Positions 36,350 to 45,301 of a stretch of 64,000 nt of DNA are shown here, in pieces; the first letter of the stretch is position 1; every line of letters starts with the position of its first letter. The notes under the pieces are model-generated. The model saw nothing but the letters and a program-made list of their open reading frames with translations. It made no database searches and was not told the DNA's origin. The position numbers and the translations under genes are program-made. Source of the DNA: Pseudarthrobacter sp. NamB4 (GTDB taxonomy: Bacteria; Actinomycetota; Actinomycetes; Actinomycetales; Micrococcaceae); NCBI RefSeq assembly GCF_005796185.1, contig NZ_VAHM01000006.1, positions 171,939-235,938 of the forward strand, written 5' to 3'.

Positions 36350-37300
36350 TTAATACCGGCCTGCGTCCGATTCGTACCACTTCAGCACCCGGAGGGCGCG
36401 GAGGGTGTTCCAGCGGCTTGGCTTTCCATCGCCCGGCTCAAGGTCGAAGTGGACCTTTCCCGGGTGGGTGTTCTCCAGCAACCACGTACCGTCCGGCTGC
36501 TGCTTTGACCGAAGCAGCTCCACTGCCTCCACAAGGCGCCCGTCTGGAGGAGCGCCCGCGGCCCGGAAGTAGTCGAGGCCTCGGAGGACGTCATAGAACC
36601 AGCGGGTGGGGTAGGAAAAACGCAGCCAGTCTTCACTGATCAGCTCACCCGTCGATTTCCGCCTCAACAGGCGGCGCTCCAGCAGGTACTCCTCCCCGCG
36701 TTTCCGCGCGGTCCCTGACTCCGTGGTTCCGTTGCCTGCCTGTTCGTACTCGAGCAGCCCCTCAAGGACGCAGATGGTGGTGTGGAAGGAGGAAAGTGCG
36801 GAACCCCGCTCGGCTTCACAGTTCCAGCCTCCGTCCGGAAGCTGTTCACCAACCAGCCGCTCCACCACGCTGTCCACGTTCTCGCCATAGTAGGCTCCGA
36901 GTGCCACGGTCATGCCGTTGATGCACGGCTCCACTTCACCGTCAAAGAACGGCTGGTTGCCTTCCTCCCAGCGGCTGTTCTCCCGGACCAGGGCGATTGC
37001 CTGGCGGGCTTGGGGGCTCTGCGGAGTGAAACCAAAGTCCCGCAGGAGCAGCAGGCTGTAGGTGGTGGCGGTCCAAGGTTGGCCGGTGGGATCGTCGTCC
37101 TGCGCAGGCCAGTAGGTGCCGCCGTCCCACTGCCCGCCCGGTTCCTGCAGCGCCAGGAGCCGGGCACCCCAACCGTGGCTGGCAACGCGGTTCCGCTCGG
37201 CCGAAACCTCGTCAGCGCCGGCGCCGGTGAGATCACGCAGTACTTGCCAGCGAACGGCGGGATCGGAGTCAAGCAGCCAGCCGAGCACATCCCTCGTCAC
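36350..37300 (-). CDS. Terpenoid-cyclase/prenyltransferase-fold protein (squalene cyclase-like)
   Basis: 316 residues from GTG 37300. Repeated QW-like motifs mark an alpha/alpha toroid: 'LLALQEPGGQWDGGTYW' near residue 48, 'LVGEQLPDGGWNCE' near 147 and 'LLRSKQQPDGTWLLEN' near 260. The length is about half that of squalene-hopene cyclase and no DxDD catalytic motif is visible, so cyclase activity is doubtful. Such proteins are often annotated as squalene cyclase-like by fold alone. 'PAVRWQVLRDL' near residue 14 is a conserved start. The neighbour downstream is a UDG-fold gene 22 bases away in operon-like spacing. Confidence 0.75.
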   Translation of the reverse strand: MTRDVLGWLLDSDPAVRWQVLRDLTGAGADEVSAERNRVASHGWGARLLALQEPGGQWDGGTYWPAQDDDPTGQPWTATTYSLLLLRDFGFTPQSPQARQAIALVRENSRWEEGNQPFFDGEVEPCINGMTVALGAYYGENVDSVVERLVGEQLPDGGWNCEAERGSALSSFHTTICVLEGLLEYEQAGNGTTESGTARKRGEEYLLERRLLRRKSTGELISEDWLRFSYPTRWFYDVLRGLDYFRAAGAPPDGRLVEAVELLRSKQQPDGTWLLENTHPGKVHFDLEPGDGKPSRWNTLRALRVLKWYESDAGRY

Positions 37301-37322
37301 GATTATCAGGTTGGCATGGGGG

Positions 37323-37940
37323 TTAGAGGTGCTGGATGCCTGCCCGCTGCATGGCGTCCTTGTAAATGTCCACCGTCTTGGTCAGGAGTTCCTCCTGTTT
37401 GGCTTCGGACACGGCGAAGGCACGGCCACCAAGGGCTGAGGCCTTGTAGATCTTGATGCCACTGTTCTTCAGGGACTGGTGGTAGGTCTTCTCATAGAGG
37501 GTGAGGAAGGTGGAAGCATCGGTGCCGTGGGCGATGATGGCCGAGACGCGCGAGTTGATTTTCAGGAATTGCCTGAACGGCCGGAGCCCGTCCGTCTTCT
37601 CCTGCACGCTGAGGGCGGAGGGCGAGCCCGGGTCGCGGACCCAAGGGTAGGCGTTCCATGGCATGACGTAGCGGGGATCAAGCTCAGCAAGCTCGTAAAT
37701 CTGCGTGGCGCGACGGGCGGCCTCGTCGTCGTTGTAGTGGGAAACAAAACCGGACTCAGTGCCCTTGCCGGGGCTTACCTGAAGGCTGACAATCCGGCAC
37801 TCGTCCTCGTCGTGCACAGGGTCGATGTAAGGGACGACAGACCCCGGCTTTTTTTCCATCAATTCATCGCAAAGCTGCGTCACCTTTGCGATGTTCGGTT
37901 CCTGCAGCAGGGCCTTTTTCTCGTCCCAATCAATCGTCAC
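37323..37940 (-). CDS. Uracil-DNA glycosylase superfamily protein
   Basis: 205 residues from GTG 37940, which has GGGAG six bases upstream; ATG 38036 is an alternative without a ribosome site and would overlap the upstream HNH gene by 32 bases. The UDG-like fold is suggested by 'VPYIDPVHDEDECRIVSLQVSPG' (residues about 29-52), 'SGFVSHYND', 'MPWNAYPW' near 89 and 'VSAIIAHGTDASTFL'. Known glycosylase active-site residues differ, so DNA repair activity is uncertain. It is on the same strand as the terpenoid-cyclase-like gene 22 bases downstream. Confidence 0.65.
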   Translation of the reverse strand: MTIDWDEKKALLQEPNIAKVTQLCDELMEKKPGSVVPYIDPVHDEDECRIVSLQVSPGKGTESGFVSHYNDDEAARRATQIYELAELDPRYVMPWNAYPWVRDPGSPSALSVQEKTDGLRPFRQFLKINSRVSAIIAHGTDASTFLTLYEKTYHQSLKNSGIKIYKASALGGRAFAVSEAKQEELLTKTVDIYKDAMQRAGIQHL

Positions 37941-38004
37941 GATTTCTCCCTCAGCATCAAGGCGTCCAGAATCAGGCGTCTCATGCCACTCTACGCTTCC
38001 GGCA

Positions 38005-39579
38005 CTAAGGGTGGGCAGCCGAAGTTTCCTCTCCATTGTGTTGATTAGTACTGAACACAGCCGGATCAGGGGCCCGTCGTGCGTATTCAACGTATGTCTG
38101 ATGGCGGTGTTTTCGACGACGGCGCGTTGCCGGCTTTGCTGCAAGGGCAGCCGCTCCACTGGGAGGTGCAGGCGCATCAGAGTCGAGACCCGACGGGGGC
38201 GTGCCCGGCAATGGTGGGGCGGTGGAACGGTAGGTGTGGCCTGTGGGGGTCTGGAGCTGGACCGCATGCCTGGTTCCTGGCACCCGACGTGCATTCCAGC
38301 CCGGTGTTTCTTTGGTGTGGTTGCACGCTTCGCAGAGGCCTTGGCCGTTCCTTGCGGTGGTTGGGCCGTCATTGTGCCGGGGGATGATGTGGTCGTGGTG
38401 CCGGATGGGCGCGTCGCAGTAGGGGGTGCGGCAGGTGTCGTCACGGACCTGGAGGAACCGGCGAAGCCCTGGCGGGAAGAGCCGGGCCTTGGAGTCCATC
38501 GCGACGAGTTCCCCCGTGCCGGGGGCGGTGTAGAGCCGGCGCAAGTACGTGGCAGACTCCCGGCTGTTCGCGATGTCGGGGGCGCACGGGCCGGCGTCAG
38601 CCGATCCGGTGCTTGTGGCTCCTGGGGCAGTTGCAGACGCTTTGGTCTTGGTCGCGGCGCTTCGTCCTTCCAGCACTGCTGTCCTGGCCCATCCGGCGGG
38701 CACGATCCCGTACCCGGTGAGCCGGGCAGGTTCGCTGTCGCCCTGGAAGAGGGTCCAGTCCGTCATGACGAGTTGGACCTCGATCCCGTTGATCCCGCCG
38801 GGGGTGCCGGTGACCCGTTCGACCAGGGTGTCGGCCATGACCTGGCCCTTGGACCGCTCATCACCCGAGGACCTCAAACTCTCGGCGCCCCGTGCCAGCG
38901 CCGCGTACACGGCGACGCCCTGGGCCACCGGGAGCAGGGCGGTCAGGTAGGTCATGGTGTCCGGCGCCGGGCGCAGCGATACAGTCCGTTCGGTCACGGC
39001 ATGGGCTGCCCGTTTCGCCACCGACCGCGGGTCCCGCCGGTACGCCGCGGCCCTGACGGCACTGATGATGGCCCGGTCCCCGGCGCCGTCGAAGGTGCCG
39101 GTATCGGCGGCGAGTTCTTCGTCCACGGCGCACCGGTCCTCAGCGGGCAGGCAGGCTGTTTCCTTCACCACCAGCGTTGCCCGCCACTCGCTCAGCTGAC
39201 CGGACTCCAAAGCTGCCAGGGTGCGGGGCATCTCGGTCACCAAGGCCTTCGCCAATCCCAGGAGCCTGCCGCCCCGGGCAGGGGACTCCCGCCGGGCAAG
39301 AGCTATCTCTGCCGCAACCCCGGCGCCGCACTCATCGGCTGGAACACCCGCCTCCGCCTGCTCCCGCCTCCTCGCCAGGTCAAAGGCAACCTCAATCAGG
39401 GCCTGTTTCGCAGCCAAAGCCGACTTCGCATCCTCCAGCTCCCGGATCTGGTCAATCATCCCCGGCGCATCAGCAGCGGGAGGGACCGCGAGCAAGGCGC
39501 GACGAACACCGGCAACACCGGGACCCGGCAGGCGTCCTGCCACTGCTCCCGCCGTCGTTCCCGTCGCCACCGCTTTCAT
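38005..39579 (-). CDS. DUF222 and HNH endonuclease domain protein
   Basis: 524 residues. A long helical N-terminal domain (about 40-330; '[19 protein letters not shown]', '[29 protein letters not shown]') matches DUF222 of the 13E12 repeat family, and the C-terminal HNH reads '[23 protein letters not shown]' near 400 with later '[14 protein letters not shown]'. Such proteins are multi-copy in actinobacteria, and their activity is not settled; the HNH residues here are intact. ATG 39579 is preceded by AAAGGC. Confidence 0.9.
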   Translation of the reverse strand: MKAVATGTTAGAVAGRLPGPGVAGVRRALLAVPPAADAPGMIDQIRELEDAKSALAAKQALIEVAFDLARRREQAEAGVPADECGAGVAAEIALARRESPARGGRLLGLAKALVTEMPRTLAALESGQLSEWRATLVVKETACLPAEDRCAVDEELAADTGTFDGAGDRAIISAVRAAAYRRDPRSVAKRAAHAVTERTVSLRPAPDTMTYLTALLPVAQGVAVYAALARGAESLRSSGDERSKGQVMADTLVERVTGTPGGINGIEVQLVMTDWTLFQGDSEPARLTGYGIVPAGWARTAVLEGRSAATKTKASATAPGATSTGSADAGPCAPDIANSRESATYLRRLYTAPGTGELVAMDSKARLFPPGLRRFLQVRDDTCRTPYCDAPIRHHDHIIPRHNDGPTTARNGQGLCEACNHTKETPGWNARRVPGTRHAVQLQTPTGHTYRSTAPPLPGTPPSGLDSDAPAPPSGAAALAAKPATRRRRKHRHQTYVEYARRAPDPAVFSTNQHNGEETSAAHP

Positions 39580-39673
39580 ACCGAAAGCCTTTCATCATGG
39601 GGCAGCGCAGGCACGAACCCAGACGCCTTATGTGGATAACCCGAGGCAGCCGGCGGTACTGTTCAATGAAGGG

Positions 39674-40192
39674 ATGCAGTTCGACAAGAGTGGCCTCAAG
39701 CTCGCAGGTTTTGCAGGATTCCGCTCCATAAATGCCCTCGAGTCAGGGCGGATTCCGCAGGGTACAGGAATTTTCGCCGTCCTGGCCCCCGAAGGACTCC
39801 AGCCCCGCTTCCTCCGGAAAAGTTCCGCCGGTGTCTTCAAGAAAAAGGACCCGTCTTTGCCGGAACCGGTACTGGCGGCCGCATGGGTGGACGGAGCCGC
39901 CGTGCTTTACATCGGGAAGGCCGGACCGGGGAGTAAGGGCAACCGCGGCCTCCGGCGGCAGATCCAGGAGTTCCTGGACTTCGGGCAGGGCAAGCCGCCG
40001 GGGCACTGGGACGGCCGACTGATCTGGCAGCTCGCGGAGGCGGGAGACCTGGTTATCGCCTGGAAGGAACTGCCCGTGGAGTACCTCAACCAAACCGCCG
40101 CAAATTACCACTCAGCCTTCATTGAGGAGTATGGAAAACTTCCTTTCGCCAACCTTGTGAGGGCACAGGCGCAAGGGAGCCAGCCGACCTAA
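39674..40192 (+). CDS. GIY-YIG-like nuclease fold protein
   Basis: 172 residues from ATG 39674. 'GTGIFAVLAPEG' (residues about 31-42) and 'VLYIGKAGPG' (about 75-84) look like the split GIY and YIG halves, with an insertion of about 35 residues between them. 'RGLRRQIQEFLDFG' offers the conserved arginine, and 'AFIEEYGKLPFAN' near the C-terminus the glutamate and asparagine. This is a family assignment by eye; members of this type are usually listed as hypothetical proteins. It is divergent from the DUF222-HNH gene (94 bases between starts). Confidence 0.6.
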   Translation: MQFDKSGLKLAGFAGFRSINALESGRIPQGTGIFAVLAPEGLQPRFLRKSSAGVFKKKDPSLPEPVLAAAWVDGAAVLYIGKAGPGSKGNRGLRRQIQEFLDFGQGKPPGHWDGRLIWQLAEAGDLVIAWKELPVEYLNQTAANYHSAFIEEYGKLPFANLVRAQAQGSQPT

Positions 40193-40226
40193 GCCGGAAT
40201 CCGCACGTTCGCCAGGACAAGTTCAG

Positions 40227-40610
40227 TCACGCCGGACCGCGAAGCCGTTCCATCTCGCGGCGGTCCTTCTTGGTGGGCCGGCCCGCGCCCCGGTCGCGCT
40301 GCGGCAGGCCAAGAGCCGGGGCAAGCGGCCGGGGCGGTGTGTGGTCGGTGAAGCAGTGCGAGGCAGCCTCGGCACCCACGCGCTTGGCAATCAGCCGCCG
40401 CACCTCGAGGGTGCGCTCATAGCCCGGCATCCGGACGGTCACAGTGTCCCCGGACACCAGTGTTGCCGATGCCTTGGCCGGGCTGCCGTTCAGGCGGACA
40501 TGGCCAGCACGGCAGGCAGCGGTGGCGGCGGAGCGGGTCTTGTAGGCGCGGATGGCCCACAGCCAAGCGTCAATGCGGACGCTGGCGGGGGAGGAAGGAA
40601 GGCTGGTCAT
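40227..40610 (-). CDS. S4 RNA-binding domain protein (Hsp15/HslR-like)
   Basis: 127 residues from ATG 40610; GTG 40634 is an in-frame alternative. The S4 domain spans residues about 8-60: 'RIDAWLWAIRAYKTRSAATAACRAGHVRLNG' and 'SGDTVTVRM'. A basic C-terminal tail with 'RPTKKDRREMERLRG' follows, as in heat-shock protein 15 (HslR), which binds 50S subunits carrying a stalled nascent chain. Stress control cannot be confirmed here. Confidence 0.88.
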   Translation of the reverse strand: MTSLPSSPASVRIDAWLWAIRAYKTRSAATAACRAGHVRLNGSPAKASATLVSGDTVTVRMPGYERTLEVRRLIAKRVGAEAASHCFTDHTPPRPLAPALGLPQRDRGAGRPTKKDRREMERLRGPA

Positions 40611-40657
40611 GGCTGGCACCGAGTATAGTCCCACGCCAGGCGGGAGTCAGTGCAGGC

Positions 40658-41785
40658 TCACTCCACGGTGACGTCGATCCGCTGCACCATGTTGTTGCCC
40701 ATTCCCTGGTAGTTCCAGTTCTGCTCCAGCGGCTGGGTGGCGCCGGTGGCGTCCGTTGCCCGGCAGGACAGCTCGTGCTTACCCGGTTCGGCGACCCAGG
40801 GCAGCGTCCACTTCCGCCAGGCATATCCACCGAAAGGCTTCTCGAGCTGCGCCTGCAGCCACGTGCCGTCGATGCCCACCTCGACGCCGGTCACGGCGCC
40901 CGCGCCGGACCAGGCCCTGCCCTGCAGCAGCACTGGCCCGTGCTTCAGGATCCGCCTGCGGGTGAAGAAGTCCGGAACGCCCGGGGGAACCATCAACGAA
41001 CGCACCCTTATCCGCGAAACCGGCGTGCCGTCGTCGTCCGCCGAATCTTGATAGCGGTAGGCCACCCGCTGCTGGTAACCGGAAAAGGGCGCCGTGACCA
41101 CCTCAATCGATTCCAGCCACTTGACGCTCGTCATGCCGTACCAGCCGGGCACCACCAGCCGAAGCGGGTAGCCGTGCTGGGGCGGCAGTTCAGTGCCGTT
41201 CATTTTGTAGGCGAGTACGACGTCGGCACGCAGCGCTTCACGGATCGGCAGGCTCCGCGCGTAATGGTGGGGGACGCCGCCCTGCACCCCGGCATCGGCG
41301 CCGGTGAAGACAACCTCCACAGCTTTCTGCAGCACCCCCGCCTTGCCCAGCAGGTAAGCGAGCGGGACGCCCGTCCAGAACGCGGTGCCCACGCCTTCCA
41401 TAATCCAAGGCTGGCTTAGCGGCCTCGGGTTCAGAAGCGAACGCCCGTTGCCCGCGCACTCCAAAGTGACCGGGACCGTGATGGCCGGGTCCCTGCGCAG
41501 GGCGGCCATGCTCAGTTCCAAGGCCATCTCCACCGCACCGCTGATCCTCAGGTGCCAGGAGGAGGCGTCGATCTCGGGGATGTCGAAGTGCGTGAGGACG
41601 TAGTGCAGCCCGGGGGGAGTGACATCCCGGCGGAGCGCTTCCAGCGGCATGGAGTGGTTCCGGGCGCCTAGCTGGAGTTCCTCCCGGGTCAGCGGGCCGG
41701 TGGTGGGCGCTGCCGGAAGCGCGGCCTGTTGGTGCGGGACTGCGGAAGGAGCGGTGGACTGCCGGTTTTCGTGGGTCTGCTTCAT
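40658..41785 (-). CDS. Sulfite oxidase-like molybdopterin enzyme
   Basis: 375 residues. The molybdopterin-binding core has 'PVTLECAGNGRSLL' with the molybdenum-ligand cysteine at C110, and 'LVVPGWYGMTSVKWLESIEV' in the dimerisation/cofactor region; the C-terminal Mo-co dimer domain includes 'RAWSGAGAVTGVEVGIDG' and 'WKWTLPWV'-like (here 'RKWTLPWV'). It would oxidise sulfite or a related substrate. No heme domain, no Tat signal and no membrane segment are found, so it appears to be cytoplasmic or to lack a recognisable export signal. No molybdenum cofactor genes adjoin. Confidence 0.88.
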   Translation of the reverse strand: MKQTHENRQSTAPSAVPHQQAALPAAPTTGPLTREELQLGARNHSMPLEALRRDVTPPGLHYVLTHFDIPEIDASSWHLRISGAVEMALELSMAALRRDPAITVPVTLECAGNGRSLLNPRPLSQPWIMEGVGTAFWTGVPLAYLLGKAGVLQKAVEVVFTGADAGVQGGVPHHYARSLPIREALRADVVLAYKMNGTELPPQHGYPLRLVVPGWYGMTSVKWLESIEVVTAPFSGYQQRVAYRYQDSADDDGTPVSRIRVRSLMVPPGVPDFFTRRRILKHGPVLLQGRAWSGAGAVTGVEVGIDGTWLQAQLEKPFGGYAWRKWTLPWVAEPGKHELSCRATDATGATQPLEQNWNYQGMGNNMVQRIDVTVE

Positions 41786-41983
41786 GGCGGCGTGATCCTG
41801 TGCGGCGGGATTCGACGGGAGCTGGTGGTGCCTTTGCTTCAGGTCTACGCCCCCGCCGCCGGCCCGTCAACGCTCTCGGGGAACCAACTAAACGGGGGAT
41901 GCATATGCTTCCTCCGCCGTCGCAGGCTGGCAGCTGCCGTGACCGCGAGGTCCGGCAGCTCCGCAGCGGACGTCACGGGCCGC

Positions 41984-42988
41984 CTATGCTTCCCGCTTGG
42001 GCGGTGACTTGGTCTGCGCAGGGTCCCGCTCGGCGAGGGGTCCGATGGCATCGTCGATTCTCTTGAGGACCTCCGCCTCCAGCTTCACGCCGGCAGCCTC
42101 AACGCTGTCCGCGATTTGCTCAGGCCGGGACGCGCCCACGATGGCAGAGGCAACGTTGGGATTCTGCAGCACCCAGGCCACCGCAAGCTGCGGCATGGAC
42201 AGGCCGGCCTCCTCCGCGATTGGCTTCAGTTCCTGCACCCCTGCCAGGACGTCGTCGCGCATCCAGCGCTCGATCATCTTGGCACCGCCCTTCTGGTCAG
42301 TGGCGCGGCTGCCCTCGGGCGCGGGTTGGCCGGGAAGGTATTTGCCGCTGAGGACGCCCTGGGCCATGGGGGACCAGACGATCTGCGAGACGCCCAGCTC
42401 CTCCGACGTTGGCACCACTTCAGCCTCGATGACCCGCCACAGCATGGAGTACTGCGGCTGGTTGGAGATGAGCTGGAAACCGAGTTCCTTGGACAACGCT
42501 TGGCCTTCGCGGAGCTGTGCCGCCGTCCATTCGCTCACGCCGATGTACAGGGCCTTGCCCTGGCGGACGATGTCCGCGAACGCCTGCATGGTCTCCTCGA
42601 GCGGCGTGTCGAAGTCGTAGCGGTGGGCCTGGTAGAGGTCAACGTAGTCCGTCTGCAGTCTGCGCAAAGATCCGTTGATGGACTCCATGATGTGCTTGCG
42701 TGACAGGCCAAGATCGTTTTTACCCTTGGGGCCCGTGGGGCCGTAGACCTTGGTGAAAATTTCCAGCGATTCGCGGCGCTCTTTCTTCAGCGCAGCGCCC
42801 AGAACCGTTTCCGCCGCCGTGTTGGCGTAAACGTCGGCCGTATCGAAGGTGCTGATGCCGGCATCCAGGGCCGCCCGGACGCATTCTGCGGCGACGTCGT
42901 TCTCCACCTGCGAGCCATGCGTCAGCCAGTTGCCGAACGTGATTTCCGAGACTTTAAATCCGCTGTTTCCGAGGTATCTGAATTCCAT
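41984..42988 (-). CDS. Aldo/keto reductase
   Basis: 334 residues from ATG 42988; GTG 42997 is possible. The chain is an NADP(H)-dependent (beta/alpha)8 barrel. 'ISTFDTADVYANTAAETVLG' has catalytic Asp and Tyr, 'EIFTKVYG' the lysine, and 'QAHRYDFDTPLEETMQAF' the histidine. The style ('YLGNSGFKVSEI') is close to the potassium-channel beta-subunit-like group (YghZ/Kv-beta type). The physiological substrate is unknown. It lies 198 bases downstream of the sulfite-oxidase-like gene start, with no feature recognised in between. Confidence 0.92.
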   Translation of the reverse strand: MEFRYLGNSGFKVSEITFGNWLTHGSQVENDVAAECVRAALDAGISTFDTADVYANTAAETVLGAALKKERRESLEIFTKVYGPTGPKGKNDLGLSRKHIMESINGSLRRLQTDYVDLYQAHRYDFDTPLEETMQAFADIVRQGKALYIGVSEWTAAQLREGQALSKELGFQLISNQPQYSMLWRVIEAEVVPTSEELGVSQIVWSPMAQGVLSGKYLPGQPAPEGSRATDQKGGAKMIERWMRDDVLAGVQELKPIAEEAGLSMPQLAVAWVLQNPNVASAIVGASRPEQIADSVEAAGVKLEAEVLKRIDDAIGPLAERDPAQTKSPPKREA

Positions 42989-43042
42989 GGGCTTCACGCT
43001 AGCCCAGATGGTTGCTCAGGGTAAGAGCAGTTGGTCCTGCGG

Positions 43043-43753
43043 TCAGGAGCGCTTGTGCTCCGCGTCTTTGGCTGCCTCTACCGCCTGGCTGAGTTGCTGG
43101 GGCCCTGTCAGGGATACAAGAGAGCCTGTGTCCAGCGGCGCCAGGGGGTGGGGAACCTGCGGTTTCTTGAAGGACCGCGGCTTCTCCTGGGGAGGGCGGC
43201 TGTTGTCCAGCGCCGACTCCACCAGGGGCGCCACTTCGGCGACCTTCTCGGCGGGCACGCGGGGGTCGGGAAGGTCCCGTACCGAGAGCTTGATCTCCGG
43301 CCGGGCAGCGCGGGCCCGGGCCATTGCGCGGGCGTCAGCATCCGCGACGGCAGCGGCCCAGTCCTCCGTCAGTACCGGCGGCTCGTGGCGGGCGGCGGTC
43401 AGCACCGGGTGGTGTTCGACGGCGGTACGCAGCGTGGACTTCATATGTCCGGGCTTAAGCGCGGCGCGCCAGTCCCGGCGCTTCTTCCCCGGTGCCGCCG
43501 GCCAGGCAGCACCACCGTCGGAAGTGTCTCTCCGGCCCTGGAGCCGCGTCCCGTACAGCTGCACCAGCCGGAGGGACTCCTTTCCGGAGCCCCTGCCAAA
43601 CAGCGCCATCAGCACTACCGCTGCCAACCGGCCCACTCCGGCCAGGACCAAGGTGATGACCCCCAGCAGGAAGAGCACCAGGAACATCAGGAAGGCGACT
43701 CCCACCGTGCCGAGGAAGGTCAGGTTGAGGATGAGCGTATCCGGATTTTCCAC
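43043..43753 (-). CDS. Hypothetical protein with N-terminal membrane segment
   Basis: 236 residues from GTG 43753 with AGGAGAGATGAC upstream. Residues about 10-50 are two closely spaced hydrophobic helices ('LGTVGVAFLMFLVLFLLGVITLVLAGVGRL'); the rest is hydrophilic, rich in charged residues, alanine and proline, and likely cytoplasmic. No family is recognised. The membrane part resembles that of the small protein at 47407-47709. Its role is unknown. Confidence 0.7.
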   Translation of the reverse strand: MENPDTLILNLTFLGTVGVAFLMFLVLFLLGVITLVLAGVGRLAAVVLMALFGRGSGKESLRLVQLYGTRLQGRRDTSDGGAAWPAAPGKKRRDWRAALKPGHMKSTLRTAVEHHPVLTAARHEPPVLTEDWAAAVADADARAMARARAARPEIKLSVRDLPDPRVPAEKVAEVAPLVESALDNSRPPQEKPRSFKKPQVPHPLAPLDTGSLVSLTGPQQLSQAVEAAKDAEHKRS

Positions 43754-43916
43754 GTCATCTCTCCTCTCTGTCGGCAGCGTGGGCTGCCCCGACGCCCCTC
43801 TGCCTGAGCGCCGGCTCCTTCTCCACCATACGGATTTTTGCCTGCCTGTGCCTTGTACGTCGGCGGCAATGCCCCGGTTGTAGCAAAGCCGTTACCGGAT
43901 ATGACAGCATCCACCT

Positions 43917-44315
43917 ATGACAAAAGATGCAGGCCAGGAAAACTGCATGTGCCTGTCCGGGGAGCAGTACCTGCTGTGCTGCGGGCGGTTCCATTCCGGG
44001 GAGGCGGAGGCCGCCACCGCAGAGCAGCTGATGCGCTCCCGCTACAGCGCGTTCGTCATTTTGGATGGGCCCTACCTGCTGCGGACCTGGCACCCGGACA
44101 CGGTCCCGGCGGACCTCGGCCTTGACCCGGACCTGCAGTGGCGCCGCCTGGAGATCGTCTCCACTGCCCGGGGTGGCCCCCTGGACAGCGAGGGCACGGT
44201 GGAATTCAAGGCCTACTTCCGGCACGGCGCCGACCGCGGCGTCCAGCATGAGGTGAGCCGGTTCGTGCGGGAAGGCCGCCGGTGGTTCTACCTGGACGGC
44301 AAAGTTTTCGCCTGA
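43917..44315 (+). CDS. YchJ family protein with SEC-C zinc motif
   Basis: 132 residues. The N-terminal cysteines 'CMCLSGEQYLLCCGRFHSG' form a SEC-C-type zinc knuckle, followed by 'TAEQLMRSRYSAFVILDGPYLLRTWHP', the signature of the YchJ/UPF0225 family. The C-terminal strands 'EVSRFVREGRRWFYLDGKVF' have an NTF2-like look. The family has no established biochemical role. A short repeat with an 18-base period follows directly. Confidence 0.9.
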   Translation: MTKDAGQENCMCLSGEQYLLCCGRFHSGEAEAATAEQLMRSRYSAFVILDGPYLLRTWHPDTVPADLGLDPDLQWRRLEIVSTARGGPLDSEGTVEFKAYFRHGADRGVQHEVSRFVREGRRWFYLDGKVFA

Positions 44316-44318
44316 CAA

Positions 44319-44372
44319 CGCCAACTCACCTGACAGCGGCAACCCGCCCGGAGCCGCCAACTTATCGGGCGT
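44319..44372 (+). repeat. Three 18-base repeat units after the YchJ-like gene
   Basis: CGCCAACTCACCTGACAG, CGGCAACCCGCCCGGAGC and CGCCAACTTATCGGGCGT follow each other at 44319, 44337 and 44355, with a shared CGSCAACNYRYC pattern. The bases before them (CCTGACAA, overlapping the stop codon) resemble the end of a further unit. Its position and sense mimic the 32-base repeats seen elsewhere, though the sequence differs. Confidence 0.45.
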
Positions 44373-44382
44373 GGGGAGGACG

Positions 44383-45237
44383 TCAGAGGCCGTCGTCGTA
44401 GTCGCTGTCCGGGGTGAATCCGGCCCGGTCAACCTTGCGGTGGAACCGCATGCCGGCAAGACCGCCCAAGACCGCGCCCGCCAGGGCGACCAGTGCAACC
44501 ACAATCGCGGCGACGATGCTGGTGGTGGTCAGCTGCCCCTCATTAACAGGGATGCGCGGGAAGCTGTTCAGGTTGGCCAGCACGTTGAATTGCTGCCCGA
44601 ACACGAGCCCCAGGATCGATACCAGGACGGCGACGATCAGCGCCCAGATCCACACCATGACGCCCTGCTTTATGCCGTTGAAGCGCGCCATGCGCCCTGC
44701 GACGTAGCCGCCGCAGTAATAGGAGAGGAACAGGATCACCAGCAGGACAATGATGCCTACCAGGCCCACAGTTCCGGTGTTCGACGCTGCCTGGTTGACA
44801 GCCTCATTGACGTCCGTGTTGGTGGCCAATCCCACCGCCGTTCCGGCAGCAGCCACCAAAGCAGTCAGCAGGACGGCCATGCCCGTGGCCGTGAGCCAGC
44901 CAAAGAAGGCCGAGCCAACCTTGATTCCGCCGAACTGTTCCTTCTCGCGGGCGACGGCGGTCTGCCGGTCAGTCAGCCCCGGGTCCACGGCAGGTGTTGC
45001 TGCAGTGGGGGTGTAGTCCCGCTCCGCATACGCACCGGATGGCCCTGAACGGTCTGCAGGCGTGCGGTCTGCGGGCGCCCGGTCGTACGTGGACGTAGGG
45101 GTGGTATCGCCTGCGGGCACTTGGTCGTACGAACGTGTGGCATCAGCATCCGTCGCGTCGCGGTGGCTTCCGCTCCGGTCAACGTCCTCCCGGGCTCGCC
45201 TTGGGGGCAGGTTCTCTGGGTCTGTTGAGCTGCTCAT
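44383..45237 (-). CDS. Hypothetical membrane protein with long hydrophilic N-terminus
   Basis: 284 residues from ATG 45237. Residues 1-110 are hydrophilic and rich in Asp, Arg, Thr and Pro with repeated 'DRxPADRTPADRSG'-like patches. Then four hydrophobic segments follow: about 128-155 ('FFGWLTATGMAVLLTALVAA'), 175-200, 210-240 and 255-280. The fold resembles YrzE/TIGR04086-type small membrane proteins of unknown function. The C-terminus is acidic ('SDYDDGL'). A palindrome in the promoter region suggests regulation. Confidence 0.72.
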   Translation of the reverse strand: MSSSTDPENLPPRRAREDVDRSGSHRDATDADATRSYDQVPAGDTTPTSTYDRAPADRTPADRSGPSGAYAERDYTPTAATPAVDPGLTDRQTAVAREKEQFGGIKVGSAFFGWLTATGMAVLLTALVAAAGTAVGLATNTDVNEAVNQAASNTGTVGLVGIIVLLVILFLSYYCGGYVAGRMARFNGIKQGVMVWIWALIVAVLVSILGLVFGQQFNVLANLNSFPRIPVNEGQLTTTSIVAAIVVALVALAGAVLGGLAGMRFHRKVDRAGFTPDSDYDDGL

Positions 45238-45265
45238 GCATCCACTCAACCATCGGCCAGCAGAG

Positions 45266-45285
45266 ATAGCAAGGATGCTTACTAT
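45266..45285. promoter_or_regulatory. Imperfect palindrome before the membrane protein gene
   Basis: On the minus strand ATAGTAAGCA followed by TCCTTGCTAT forms a near-symmetric 20-base element (8 of 10 pairs) 28 bases upstream of the start. I recall similar AAGCAT-CTTGCTA elements upstream of small membrane protein genes in related genomes. That is memory, not a search. Confidence 0.35.
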
Positions 45286-45301
45286 TTCGTGACCAGCGGT
45301 T

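Noticed and set aside
37941..38036. ATG 38036 as start of the UDG-fold gene
   Set aside because: No ribosome site and a 32-base overlap with the HNH gene; GTG 37940 has a good one. Not excluded.
41786..41983. Regulatory element or small gene between the sulfite-oxidase-like gene and the aldo/keto reductase
   Set aside because: No hairpin, operator symmetry or convincing short frame could be supported.
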